Shown here in pieces: positions 1 to 10,474 of a stretch of DNA of 64,000 bases (positions within the stretch are counted from its first letter, which is position 1; each line of letters begins with the position of its first letter). Both the position numbers and the translations under genes were made by a program. The DNA comes from Castanea sativa. Lineage: Eukaryota > Streptophyta > Magnoliopsida > Fagales > Fagaceae. The notes under the pieces are model-generated. The model was not told where the DNA came from. It did not search any database and worked only from the letters and a program-made list of their open reading frames with translations. The stretch spans positions 26,767,273-26,831,272 of the forward strand of contig NC_134017.1 in the NCBI RefSeq assembly GCF_040712315.1, in the 5' to 3' direction.

Positions 1-430
1 ACAAGAAGAACAGACATCCTCAGTATTCCTTGACCAATCAAACAAAGATCTAAGAACGAAGAGTTTCACATGAAGGATGCTTCAATCAAACAATCCAACA
101 TTGTGTTCCCTCCAAATAGACCACATCAAACATAGTGGGATAGCATTCCACACATCATAACTTTGATTGCTTTTCAAGCTGCCTCTGCAAAAAGGTGGGA
201 GGTCTTTCACTGAGTAAAACATGTCCCAGGAGACACCATATAAACAGATAACCATAGACCACAAATCCCTAGCAATGGCACAATGACAATTATTTATGTT
301 CTACCTATCCACTCTGCAAGTACAACACGTGATCATATGCTTATGAAGATGATTTATGCTGTCACTCATCCATGCAAGGCCAATCAGCTTATCCAATTTG
401 ATCTCATATTGCAATTCACAATTTCCTATT
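1..430 (-). mobile_element. L1-type LINE 3' fragment (zf-RVT region)
   Basis: Read on the minus strand, about 264 to 82 gives a stretch ending in IPLCLMWSIWREHN, the tryptophan-rich signature of the zinc-binding region (zf-RVT) that follows reverse transcriptase in plant L1 LINEs. The preceding part (SMVICLYGVSWDMFYS) fits the same domain. The frame breaks on both sides and the left edge is cut by the window. It is a dead remnant. Family assignment is from recognised motifs; the right boundary is approximate. Confidence 0.7.
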
Positions 431-2097
431 TGTATGATGGTTCTCATTCACATCCTCGTTAAAAAGTTACCACTTCAATTTACTAAATAATGATTGGGAT
501 GGATGTGAGGAATGAGTAATGGGACACAAACTGGATGAAGACCAAGTGATGAAAAGGATGCAGTACTATAGAGTTGAAGCTGTGGTGATAAGGAAGTGTT
601 GTCCATGCAAGAGTCAGTCTATGCTTTTCCATCAATAAAGAGCTTCCACAGTCCACAGTAACATTTATTGAAGAAACCACTAGTGTAATCTAATCCAAGG
701 AGACTGACTTCAAATATAATTCTCAATTAATCCATCCCTTCTTCATTCAAATTTTCCTTGAACTCCAATAATTTCTCAATTATGTTGCCATTGATTACAG
801 AAACAGGATTGGAGTTTGGGATGACATAGGTGGCAGGCTTGAGCCTAAAAAAAGCCTCTGATGACAGGGGGAAAAAAAAAAAAAAAGAGGGAAAGCACTT
901 GAGGGAGAACAGAAGCAGTGAAGGGAAGATTGTTTAAGCCATTCTAGGAATTTGTGTAGGAGAGCCATTTCTTCAAAATTAAACAATCCCATAACCAAGG
1001 AACTGACACTATTGAAAAATATGAAAGTTGGCTAGTCGAAGATGGTCCCGTTGGAAGATGACAACATTTGAGGAGCCTTTAAATTCTAAAAGAGTACACT
1101 TAAACAATTTTATATATATCAAATTCAAACAAGGTTAACATCAACAATTTTATATGCAATGTATGACGAATGTAAATATATCATATATCAAATTCACTAA
1201 TAAATTGTTTTAGAGGTCTATGATAAATCTACATGCATTTGATAGAAGCATACAAGATTATATAATCTTAAAGAGGTTCTTAAAGGTTTTTCTTTTCTTT
1301 TATTAGTAGAATGTGGTTTCATAAAGTTTCAGATGCAGGCCACTAATAAAAGCAAAATTCACTATGGGGAAGGTTCTTAGGATATTACGGAAGCATTGTA
1401 ACACAATTGAGGATATCCAAATTTCAACTTACTAAATTGAAAAAGTAAGCTGATCACTGTAACTCACATGTAGCTTCTGAAGTAGAAATCCAGTCATTCA
1501 ACTGACTTCACCTGCAAATGGAATATAATTCAATAATATCTGGTACTAGTCAAAGTTTGAATGACACTGGTTGTGGTGCATGGAACAAAACTAATTGCAA
1601 CAGATCCCATACAGTAGGGAAGGAAAAATTCTTTTCTTTTCTTTTTTTCTGCTTTCTGTTTTTGAACATTCATCTGTCTTAAGAAAATATTACTATGTTG
1701 AAAGTAATGATACACAATCTGTTTTATGCACCTCAAAAAGTTCAATTAGATACATTATTCATTCATTTTTCTTTGTAGGTAAATCTACAACTTATATACA
1801 GGCAAAGTGTTGAACCACAAGCTGAACCTCAACCCTTACTTAAGGGGGCGAGATTCAATTTGGTCCAAAGACAATTGGCAAGCATGTTCTTCATAATTAA
1901 GTAGATTAATATACAAAGCATGCATCGGGGGTGCCCCCGTGGTATCAACAAGGCTCAAAAATGTCATTTCTGATTCGAATTTACAATGATGTTACAAGCC
2001 ACCAAGGCCAATTGTTTTGCTCAAATTAAATTTTTCTTTTTTCATTTTTACATTATATCCCAATATGGCTGCATAGACTACTGTAATATCAAAAAAA
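431..2097. other. No recognisable gene
   Basis: AT-rich sequence with only short open frames and homopolymer runs (A at about 870-885 and 2091-2108). A segment near 1925-1985 (gtgcccccgtggtatcaaca, then gattcgaatt) vaguely resembles the A and B boxes of a tRNA-derived SINE, but no poly(A) tail or target duplication was found. Nothing here can be assigned. Confidence 0.4.
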
Positions 2098-2911
2098 AAA
2101 AAAAAAAATTGATGCTTTCATGCTCTGGGTATTGCTCCTGCTGTCACTCTCAACGCAGAGTCTGGCAAGCTACATTGAAAGTGTGAAAAACAATGAAAAT
2201 GTACCTAGAAAATTGAATAGCAAAAGGTGACGAAGGATGCTAAGTCTAAGTTACCTTAAACACAGATCATCATGAAACACAGAAAAAAGTTTAACATACA
2301 GAGCAATGGGATTAGGCTGAAATATGATTTATTAGATTGTTTGAATAGAAGTTAAAAATGTGATTAGGCAGACATATGTTAGAATCTTCATATCTATAGC
2401 CAGACTATGTTTCAATACTATATATTACATATTACAACAAAAAAACTCTTCAGAAAAAAAAATTAAATAGTGAAGAAAAAGAAGGAAACCTTTTTAGATC
2501 ACCATAATTCACAAAACCCATGAAGAATTTGGAGTATGTGAAAATATACAAATGGGAAAATTGCATAAAGGACTATAAATTATAAAAACTAAGATTTGGC
2601 AAAAATGAAGGTAGTTACCTCAGTGTTGGATACAACCCACTCAACAAGTTTGTGGGTCCAGCTTCTCCTGCATTAAGATACAGAAAAATTGAAATAAAAT
2701 TTAGAGATGCAAATAGTTAAAACTAATTGTACTCAATTAACTAGTAACAGAAACTGAAGCGTGTTACAAGAACATGACAACTAAAATCAAATAAAAAAAG
2801 GTTTTACTAAAAGATATAGAAGAGTTTCACCTTTGGCATCAGATCATCAGATTCTCAGTACAGTCTCTATTCAGCCTCTTTCTTCTCGCTCCTTCGGAAA
2901 TGTCAGCGTTT

Positions 2912-2951
<40 letters not shown>

Positions 2952-2960
2952 TTGTTTTTC
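2098..2960 (-). other. Possible spliced minus-strand transcript
   Basis: Three exon-like blocks lie in order on the minus strand. A GA-rich leader (about 2960-2832) ends in CCAAAG followed by gtgaaa. A 49-bp block at about 2668-2620 is preceded by ttaatgcag and followed by gtaact; it reads RSWTHKLVEWVVSNTE in one frame. A block near 2182-2100 is preceded by caatgtag. No continuous coding sequence can be assembled: from the nearest ATG the second block hits a stop after a few codons. It could be a non-coding RNA, a gene whose start I misplaced, or chance splice-like sites. No family recognised. Confidence 0.25.
2916..2948. repeat. (CT)n microsatellite
   Basis: Uninterrupted CT dinucleotides, about 16 units. 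On the minus strand it is a GA tract in the leader of the possible transcript described above, a common position for such tracts in plant 5' leaders. Confidence 0.95.
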
Positions 2961-3154
2961 CCTTCTTTCCTTTTTCCTTATTTCATTTTAATTGGATACT
3001 AGGTATTTATTGTATTTTGTTTTCATTTCTTTTCTTTTTTTCCATCTTTTTTTAATGCAAAATAATATCCTAATCTGGTCTGATCTAAGTTTACATTTGT
3101 CTGAAATTCCTTCCTGAAGGGAAAAAAATTAAAAAAAAAAAACACCGAAAGAAC

Positions 3155-3612
3155 CCGTTTGGCAAGAAAATTTTGGATTTAGCAATTATTTCTTTAGTTG
3201 GCATGTTTTTAAAATATTTTAGCAAACTAACCTCTCAAGTCTTAGAGACTCGAGTTTAGTGAAGAAAAAAAAATCAAGTTTTAAATACTCAAGTTCCAAG
3301 TTGACGTGGAAAAATAATCCATGTGGAACTCAAGTATCTAAGATTCAAGTTCCATGAAAAAAGAAAAAAGAAGAAGACCCATCATAACCCACGGTAGGAG
3401 CTCAATCTTTAGTTCCACGTGGACTTTTTCTTCTGCATCAGATTACCACAACTTAGAACTCGAGGCTTAGAAACTCAAGTTTAGTGAACAAACTTGAGTT
3501 TCAAAACCTCAAGATGCTAGTTTGCAAAATAATTTTTCAAACATGTCTACTAATGAAATAGTTGCTAAAATAATGCTAAATCCAAAATCTCCTCCCCATT
3601 TGCCGTTTGGCA
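3155..3612. mobile_element. Foldback/Mutator-like non-autonomous element (candidate)
   Basis: The two ends are long imperfect inverted repeats. The left side contains TTTTGGATTTAGCA, then GCATGTTT and TTTTAGCAAACTA. The reverse complement of the right side has the same words in the same order over roughly 80 bp. Inner parts (ACTCAAGTT, TCCACGTGGA-like words) are also repeated in inverted order. Both outer edges carry the 10-bp word ccgtttggca (3155-3164 and 3603-3612), which would fit the 9-11 bp target duplication of Mutator-like elements. However, the inverted repeats do not start at equal distance from it, so the exact ends are uncertain. No coding content. Confidence 0.5.
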
Positions 3613-3929
3613 CTTAATTTTCATTTTTTGGATAAAAAAATATAAATTAAGAAAAAATCTACTTCTTCTTTCATTCTTTGGCTACTTTGTGAATTTTTTT
3701 TTTTTTTTGAAAATTTTATTTTTATTTTGAATTTTTGTATTTTTATACTTTGAGAATATTTTGTAACGTTTGAAGTTTTTTTCTATGTTTTATGGAATAT
3801 AAATCAATAAATGATATATTTTAAATCAAATTTTAATAAATTATGCATCGACTGCTTTATTTTTGTCGTCACATAACTCATTATGCAATAATTGTTGCAA
3901 ACAAGTATGCAGCAAAACATTTCCCTTAT
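3613..3929. other. AT-rich spacer
   Basis: Poly-T and poly-A rich sequence without gene, repeat or element ends that I can recognise. Confidence 0.5.
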
Positions 3930-4118
3930 ATATTATATATATAATAAAAAAGAGGATTCTCCTCTTTGATCTAAATTTTTTTTCAAGTTCAAAAATACCT
4001 TCACTAGTAAACAATGATTCTCACAAATGTTTTAGGACTAAGGTTAACAATGTCACACTATTCTCCAAAAAAATTTCTTTATTGAACTGGACTTTTATGT
4101 GATTTAAAAAATATCCTC

Positions 4119-5087
4119 TGTAGACGACTAAATTTCTTAGTTCAAAATAAATCAAATAAGTAAAATAGTTTTACAAATACGAATTTGTATTGACAAATGT
4201 ACGGTACCATTCTCTGTGATTACAAAAGAGTGACCCTCTAATTCGATCTCCTTGAAAGATTTGTTGATTGAAATTGTAGTAATGTGATTTTGATTCGAAC
4301 ACAAAATATCCTTCAATTTGGCTGAGGAATGGATCGAAGATCTTTGAAACATAACTACAATGAATCTCTAGCTATGAGCTTGTTAGAAGTTCTTTGTTCT
4401 TCGCGTTCTTGATAAGTTCTTCGTGTTCTTGGTGTTCTTCATCTTCGAAGATTTGTGGTGGAAGTTCTTCGATGCTTTAGAGGCTTGAATCCGTAGAGCT
4501 TCGTGATTTATGGTTTGTTGAGGTTCTTGGAGGTTTTTGAACTTGATTCCAGCAAACTTTGAGATCTAGGTTGAAAGCTTGAATGGTTTTGCTTCGAATG
4601 TTCTTTGGTTTTGAGGTTGAGGTTCTTGAAATTCTTGAAGGCTTTAAGGCTTGATTCCTGCAGAGCTTCCGTACTTTTGAGTGCTCTTGAATCTTCTTTG
4701 ATGCCGCTTATGCTCTAGATGGTTTGGTGTCTCCTTAAATGCCTTAAGAAGGCTTCTATTGATAGGAGTTTGGGAGTGGGTGAGCGACACGTGGCAGAGT
4801 CTGATTGGTGACATATGTCATAGTTTGATTGGTCTACTTATGTCATCGCTTACACGTGCTGGATTGCTTGTGTCATCACTTACACATGCAGGGCTGCTTA
4901 TGTCATCGCTTACACGTGCTGATGCATTTTATGCCCCTATTTGACATTTGGCAAATTTTTTTTAGTTTCTGAATAGTGATAGCAAAACCTAGCTGTAGTA
5001 CGTGGCGCTTTGTAATTTGCCGTATTTTGTGAACTTGATAGTATGATGTGTCAGCTTGTGACAGGTCGGGAATTTTCCCTCTCTACA
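4119..5087 (-). mobile_element. Solo LTR in a Helitron remnant
   Basis: The block starts TGTAGA and ends TCTACA, the inverted termini expected of an LTR. It is flanked by TCCTC (4114-4118) and CCCTC (5088-5092), a 5-bp target duplication with one change. The Helitron-like flanks join across it. On the minus strand, a degraded TATA-like TATCAATAGAAGCC lies near 4750-4765 and is preceded by CACGTGGCAG, which suggests U3 lies at the high-coordinate end. The transcribed part is rich in GTTCTTG-type words (4380-4720). There is no internal coding region, so it is a solo LTR. Superfamily not determined. Confidence 0.6.
4837..4926. repeat. Three 30-bp tandem repeats in the LTR
   Basis: Units start at 4837, 4867 and 4897, each beginning cttRtgtcatcRcttacac. 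They lie in the upstream (U3) part of the solo LTR, where tandem enhancer-like repeats are common. Confidence 0.85.
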
Positions 5088-5420
5088 CCCTCATTAATAA
5101 ATAGTGACTTCAAAACACACATATTCTACAACACCTATAGCTACTATAGTTTGAATTCAAAAAAAGAACTCCTAAAATTTCGGTTACTTTTTTCCTTCAC
5201 GTTTATATTTTTTTCATCCAAATAAACACATCTCCAGTTATAATTTAAATAACTAAATAAAAAAGCACCCGTGACTTTTTTTTTTCCCTTCATGTTGATC
5301 TTTTTTTCCCTAAAATTTAGCTATTTATTTTTCCTTTTTCATCTGAATAAAACACTTCCATTTATATATATATGACCTCTTAGCCAATAGCCACATACAA
5401 TTACTATTCATTTAAAAAAA

Positions 5421-5570
5421 ATTACTTATCCTTATCCCAATCTTTTCTCCATATCACTTTTATTATCATTGCAAGGCCCTATCACACCACTTTCAAATAC
5501 AGGTTCAAAAATGAAATTACGGTTACAGCCTATCTCTCTAAAATTTATCATTTACATTTGTTTAGAACAA

Positions 5571-5645
<75 letters not shown>

Positions 5646-5775
5646 TCATCTTTTTTTTTTTTTTAAATCTCACATCATAAGAAGTCCTCTACCCAAGCAC
5701 AACAATCTTGAATTAGTATTCTTAAAAAAGTTTTTTTTCTCTAAAACAAATAGAAGAGCTACACACACACACACA
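5421..5775. repeat. Repeat unit R, copy 1
   Basis: The first of three copies of a roughly 350-bp sequence (others at 7441-7959 and 12603-12937). Shared landmarks in order: ttatcccaatcttttctcc, gcaaggccc, atcacaccactttca, catttgttta, an AT microsatellite (here about 5580-5640), cgttcatctttttg, ctcacatcataagaagtcct and aatagaagagct. It ends in a CA tract at the tip of a minus-strand Helitron, so unit R and the Helitron were duplicated together. No coding capacity seen. Confidence 0.85.
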
Positions 5776-5898
5776 CTAGCTCCATTACACGCGCTTCGTG
5801 CGTGCGATAAGGTTTTTTTTTAGTGATCCTATTTTGTAGAAAAAAAAACTTGTGCTTTTATTTTATATATATAATTTTTATTTTGAGAATCTAATTTA

Positions 5899-7250
5899 TC
5901 TATACTACTATTTAGGGGTGTCAATGTTCGACCCAACCTGTAAACACGACACGAACTCTACACGGGTTTTTTCGGATTAGGGTTGGGCCTTAATGGGTTT
6001 GGGTCATAAATGGGTTGACCCGAAAGCGACATGATAAGAAACGTGTCATAAGTGGGTCAATCCGCATAACCCGCAATAGACACGTTTGACATGCCAATTT
6101 ATTTGTGTCAACCCGAAATGGCCCACTTAACACTACCCGTTTAACTCGTATAACAAATAAATATTTATTTTATTTTAGATTTGTCCAATACCTTTTATAT
6201 CCAACATATATTTTAAATTTAAAAAGAAAAGTGAGTAATTATAAAATTTTACAAGTGATATAATTGGAAATTGAAACTTTCATACCCTAGAACTACTAAT
6301 ACTTTTTTTTTTGGCATAAAACTTGCACAAATAAAATTGGATGAGCTTGTGGAAGATGTTATGAATTTGGACATCAACAAAAAATCTATGGATGATAATC
6401 GTGGTCATAGTCAGGATTAGTCTACTGTTTGCTCAAATTCTTTCAATATTGATACTTAGCATTTGGTGAGTTCCAAGGATATAATATTTTTGTTAAACTA
6501 TGTTATTTTATTTTTGTTAAACTTTGTTATTTTGAATTTGAGGTGAAGTGTATGCACTTCTTTTGTAATGTAAAGAACTTATTTATAGATGAATGTTATA
6601 TTTTTGTTGAATTATATTATTTGAATGTGAATTGAAGACTTGAAGTATATGCACTGCTTTTTGGGATGTAAAAAACTTATTTCTAGATGAATGTTATATT
6701 TAATATTATGCAGGTTGAAATGCGTTATGTTACATTCTTGTCAACCTAACACGACTCGTTTATTAAGTGTGTCAAATAGGTTGGGTCAGGTCAACTCCCC
6801 TTATTAACAGGTAGGGTTAGGATTGAAAGATCATGACACGATTATTAAATGGGTCGGGTTAGGGTTGAGTCATTTAGTCGAATATCCCTACCTCAACACG
6901 ACACGAACCCAACATGCTAACCCGAATTGACACCCCTACTACTATTCAAGGGGCTTTTCCTGTTTGGGATCCTCATTTTTTTGTTCAAAAATGTCCATAC
7001 ATCCCTATATTTGAATAGAGATAAAACTAAAGAACAATCCAGTAAATATACAACTCTAACTCCCACTAAAATATTGCCTAAAAAATAAGGTCACTCTCCT
7101 ACTTATTTTCAAATTGTTTTATCTACTTATAAATTAGATTCTCATAATAAAAACTATATATATAAAATAAAAACACAATTTTTTTCCACAAAATGGGACC
7201 ACTAAAAAAAAAGCCTTATTGCACGCGCGAGGCAAGTGAGATAAGGCTAG
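5899..7250 (+). mobile_element. Helitron A' nested in Helitron A
   Basis: It starts TCTATACTACTATT (5899) and ends with the hairpin region GCACGCGCGAGGC and CTAG (7247-7250). It sits exactly between A5898 and T7251 of Helitron A. The uninterrupted site is visible at 13043-13056 as ctaatttataagtg. Its own 5' tip is broken by the hAT element at 5913-6938; removing that rejoins TCTATACTACTATT to CAAGGGGC. Non-autonomous. Confidence 0.85.
5913..6938. mobile_element. Non-autonomous hAT element, 1,026 bp
   Basis: Perfect 13-bp terminal inverted repeats TAGGGGTGTCAAT / ATTGACACCCCTA. An exact 8-bp target duplication CTACTATT lies at 5905-5912 and 6939-6946. The 8-bp duplication and the TAGGGGTG-type terminus identify the hAT superfamily. 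Next to the termini both ends carry words such as acacgacacgaac and (ac)ccgaa in inverted order. The middle is AT-rich and no transposase is visible. It is the youngest layer of this nest: hAT within Helitron A' within Helitron A. Confidence 0.9.
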
Positions 7251-7440
7251 TGAGTGGATAAAGAAATTTGAAAATCAGGAGAGTGACCCTATTTTTTAGG
7301 AAATGTTTTAGTGGGAGTTAGAATTGTATTTCTGCCGGATTGTTCTTTAATTTTGTCTCTACTCAAATATAGGAATGTATGGGCATTTTGAACAAAAAAA
7401 TGATGATCCCAAGGGGAAGCCCCTTAAATAGTAGTATAGA

Positions 7441-7766
7441 TTACTATTCATTAATTTTTTAAAAATATTATTTATCGTTATCCCAATCTTTTCTCCATAT
7501 TACTTTTATTATTATTGCAAGGCCCCATCACACCACTTTCAATTACAGGTTCAAAAAAGAAATTACTGTTACAGTCTATCTCTAAAGTTAATCATTTACA
7601 TTTGTTTAGAAAAATAACAACCGCGCACCCTTGGTGTGGTGGTCAATCCACGAGTATAAATACTTGTGGGATGTGGGGGGCAAGGGCCGGAGTTCAAGTA
7701 TCCAGAAAGGAGTTTTACACACATATACACCTAGATTAGGCTAAAGTAGAAATTCTATCTTATATA

Positions 7767-7797
<31 letters not shown>

Positions 7798-7959
7798 TAT
7801 ATACATCGCGTTCATCTTTTTGTTTTTCTTTTAAAAATCTCACATCATAAGAAGTCCTCAACCCATGCACAACAATCTTGAATTAGTACTCTTAAAAAGT
7901 CTATTTCCCTAAAAAAAAAATAGAAGAGCTATACACACATGCACACACACACACACACA
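7441..7959. repeat. Repeat unit R, copy 2 (with SINE)
   Basis: Second copy of unit R with the same landmarks as copy 1. It differs by a tRNA-like SINE at about 7622-7763 placed where copies 1 and 3 have only an A/AT tract. It ends in a CA microsatellite next to Helitron B. Confidence 0.85.
7622..7763 (+). mobile_element. tRNA-derived SINE
   Basis: Starts gcgcacccttggtgtggtgg, with an A-box-like region (tggtgtggtggtcaatcc), and has a B-box-like gagttcaagtatcc at 7690-7703. The 3' end reads ggctaaagtagaaattctat, resembling plant Au-type SINE tails, and runs into a T/AT tract. Absence from the two sister copies of unit R shows that it is an insertion. Target duplication is hidden by the low-complexity flanks. 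Family name is from memory. Confidence 0.6.
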
Positions 7960-8080
7960 CTAACTTCATCACACGCGTTTCGCGCATGTGATAAAGCTTT
8001 TTTTTAGTGGTCCTATTTTGTAGAAAAAAACTTGTGTTTTTATTTTATATATATAATTTTTATTCTGATAATCTAACTTA

Positions 8081-8412
8081 TCTATATCTATACTATTATT
8101 TAAGGGGCTTCCACTGTTTGGATTCCTATTTTTTAGTTCAAAAATGCCCCTACAGCCTTACGTTTAAATAGAGATAAAACTAAAGAACAATTCAGTAAAA
8201 ATGCAACTCTAACTTCCACTAAAACATTGCCTAAAAAATAGGACCACTCTCCTATTAATTTTCAAATTGATTTATTCACTTATAAATTAGATTTTCAAAA
8301 TAAAAATTATATATATATAAATAAATAAACACAATTTTTTTCCTACAAAATAGGACTACTAACAAAAAAAAAATGTCTCATCGCACACGCAAAGCGCGTG
8401 TAATGAGATTAG
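8081..8412 (+). mobile_element. Helitron B'1 (first of a head-to-tail pair)
   Basis: 5' end TCTATATCTATACTATTATT (an extra TCTATA relative to its relatives). 3' hairpin CGCACACGCAAAGCGCGTG is followed by TTAG in place of CTAG at 8409-8412. It is followed at once by the second unit. Body words (caaaaatgcccctac, aagaacaattcag, cactaaaacattgcc) match the other family members. Confidence 0.7.
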
Positions 8413-8727
8413 TTACTATTTAAGGGGTTTTTCTTATTTGGAGTCCTCATTTTTTTGTTCAAAAATGCCTATACATTCCTATGTTTGAATAAAGATAGAA
8501 CTAAAGGACAATCTGATAAAAATACAACTCTAACTTCCACTAAAATATTGCCTAAAAAATAGGGTCACTCTCCTACTTATTTTCAAATTGCTTTATCCAC
8601 TTATAAATTAGATTCTCATAATAAAAATTATATATAAAATAAAAACACAAGTTTTTTTTTTCTACAAAATAGGACCACTAAAAAAAAAAGCCTTATTGCA
8701 TGCGCGATGCGCGTTTGATGAGGCTAG
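8413..8727 (+). mobile_element. Helitron B'2 (second of the pair)
   Basis: Starts TTACTATTTAAGGGG, lacking the first bases of the family 5' end. It ends with the hairpin GCATGCGCGATGCGCG and CTAG at 8724-8727, followed by host T8728. With B'1 it forms a direct head-to-tail tandem inserted at one target site. Confidence 0.7.
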
Positions 8728-8922
8728 TAAGTGGATAAAGAAATTTGAAAATCAGTAAGAGAGTGACCCTATTCTTTAGGTAATGTTTTAGTGGGAGTTA
8801 GAATTGTATTTTTACTGTATTGTTATTTAATTTTGTTTCTACTCAAATATAGGGTTGTATGAGTGTTTTTGAACAAAAAAAATGAGGATCTCAAGGGAAA
8901 ACTCCTTAAATAGGAGTATAGA

Positions 8923-9641
8923 TTACTATTCATTTATATATATATATAAAAAAATAAAAAAAAAACTAGCTCGTAAGTGCTTACTGCTTAGTGGGTGCTT
9001 ACCATATGTGGAATAGATATATTGAGTTTAGTGTTAGGTATGTGACAATTTTACCACGAATTTAGTTGGTAGTTTGTTATTGATTTTTATTTGAATCTAT
9101 TTTACTTTTTGGTGCCACTAACTTTTTGGTGCCACTAACAGTTTGTCATTTAAGATTTGTTATAAAAATGTTGTGTCATTAATTTTACTCATATACATTT
9201 TGTTTAATTTTTTTTGTTATGAATTTGAACCATAAATGTCTTTATTAAAAATATCAAGAGGTATTAGTTTAACTACAAAACTCTTAGCCTTGTTATAAAA
9301 AAGTTAATATCATAATAATTTTTAAAAAGAAAGGTATGGTGTATACGTATTTGAAATACGTATCATTTATGATCAAAAAAAAAATTAAGAAATACGTATC
9401 ATTTATGTATTTGATCGAACCTCCTGAACAACTTGTTTCCAATCTAATTAAATAAGTAAACATAATTAATTAATTAATTAATTTCCTTCCATGCATAAGC
9501 TTGACATCAACGGGATTAGTCTCATTTTACTAAGATTAACCAGAATCCCTAGTGTATTACATCTCATTCCACTTAAAGATAGACATCTTTTTATTATTAG
9601 ATGTATGATATTGTAAAGGTCTTTTCATTTTTTTTTTAATA
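8923..9641. other. AT-rich spacer
   Basis: No gene. Small direct duplications (ctttttggtgccactaac near 9111-9139; gaaatacgtatcatttatg near 9350-9400) and a TAAT run at about 9460-9482. Confidence 0.5.
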
Positions 9642-10180
9642 TAGATATTGTAAGCTTTGTCCATAAAAACTCCACCTTAAAAAAATTAGCAGACATAAAT
9701 AAAATAAAAAAGACCAGTAAATATAATACAGAAACCGATATCCACGCATCTCATATTAAAGGTCCCCTTTCTTCTTTTAATAAGATAATCTAATATAAAA
9801 GATTCAAAGCTAAGAAGAAAAAGAGAACTGTACGATTCCAATTTATTCAATTTGCCTTCATTCCCTCTATATGCAAACTTTGTTTTTATTTCATTGCTTT
9901 TGTTTGTTTGTTTGTTTTTGGTTAGATATTTTAAAGCTTTGTCAACAAAATTTCCACCTTAAAAAAATTAGCTGACATGAATTAAAAAAAGAAAAAGAAA
10001 AATAAAAAAGACCAGTAAATATAATACTGAAACCGATATCCACGCATCTCATATCAAAGATTTCCTTTCTTTTTAAAAAAAAAATAAGATAATCTAATAT
10101 AAAGATTCAAAGCTAAGAAGAAGAGCGATTTGAATGATTCCAATTTATTCAATTTTCATTCATTCCCTCCATACAAACTT
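9642..10180. repeat. Tandem duplication, about 250 bp x 2
   Basis: Copy 1 (9642-9881) and copy 2 (9923-10180) share tagatattNtaaagctttgt, then accgatatccacgcatctc, then gattcaaagctaagaagaa, then ttccaatttattcaattt, in the same order with scattered changes. The copies lie 0.3-0.8 kb beyond the 3' end of the peptide gene on the minus strand. No coding potential seen. Confidence 0.85.
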
Positions 10181-10474
10181 ATATATATATATATATATAT
10201 ATGAACATTAAGCACATACATTATATTAATATATGCTTACATTCAAAACACACATATATCAAAGAACCTTGCTTCATTGCTTGCACACATGCTTTTTTTT
10301 TTTGGAAGACCTTGCACACATGCATTTAATAAAGGAAGAATAAATAAAAACTTGTCGCAGTTGCTAACGAGGAGAGCAGAATCACAGACTCAAAGGTGTA
10401 AGCCTTATCAAACCACAAAAAAAAGGTGTATGCCATTAACGTAATGACCTACACCAGGGCTTGGAACAGACTGA

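Larger units (their letters stand above)
3930..5275 (+). mobile_element. Decayed Helitron (family 2) split by a solo LTR
   Basis: From about 3930 the sequence matches, word for word with substitutions, the 5' part of the short Helitron at 12249-12602 read on its own strand: AAGAGGATTCTC, then TTCAAAAATACC. After the solo LTR (4119-5087) the match resumes with CATTAATAA and TTTGAATTCAAAAA. The 5' TCTATACT start is decayed and I could not find the CTAG end, so both outer limits are approximate. It is useful mainly as the interrupted host of the LTR. Confidence 0.5.
5776..7440 (-). mobile_element. Helitron A, interrupted
   Basis: On the minus strand it begins TCTATACTACTATTTAAG at 7440. It ends with a GC-rich hairpin (GCACGCACGAAGCGCGTG) and then CTAG at 5779-5776. 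Flanks give A before the 5' TC and T after the CTAG, the A|T target of Helitrons. Between 5899 and 7250 a second, plus-strand Helitron is inserted, so only the two ends (7440-7251 and 5898-5776) belong to this copy. It is non-autonomous with no Rep/helicase sequence. Confidence 0.8.
7960..8922 (-). mobile_element. Helitron B, interrupted
   Basis: Minus-strand relative of Helitron A. The 5' end is at 8922 (TCTATACTCCTATTTAAG) and the 3' hairpin is near 8000-7965, with the terminal CTAG changed to TTAG (7963-7960). Two plus-strand Helitrons (8081-8412 and 8413-8727) lie between A8080 and T8728, the same internal position as the insertion in Helitron A. Non-autonomous. Confidence 0.75.

Noticed and set aside
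1921..1985. Possible tRNA or SINE
   Set aside because: Only weak A and B box resemblance, no cloverleaf and no target duplication.
5899..7440. Reading the TATAGA ends as long terminal inverted repeats of one DNA transposon
   Set aside because: The internal hairpin-CTAG ends, A|T junctions and the uninterrupted copy C are explained by nested Helitrons, not by a single inverted-repeat element.
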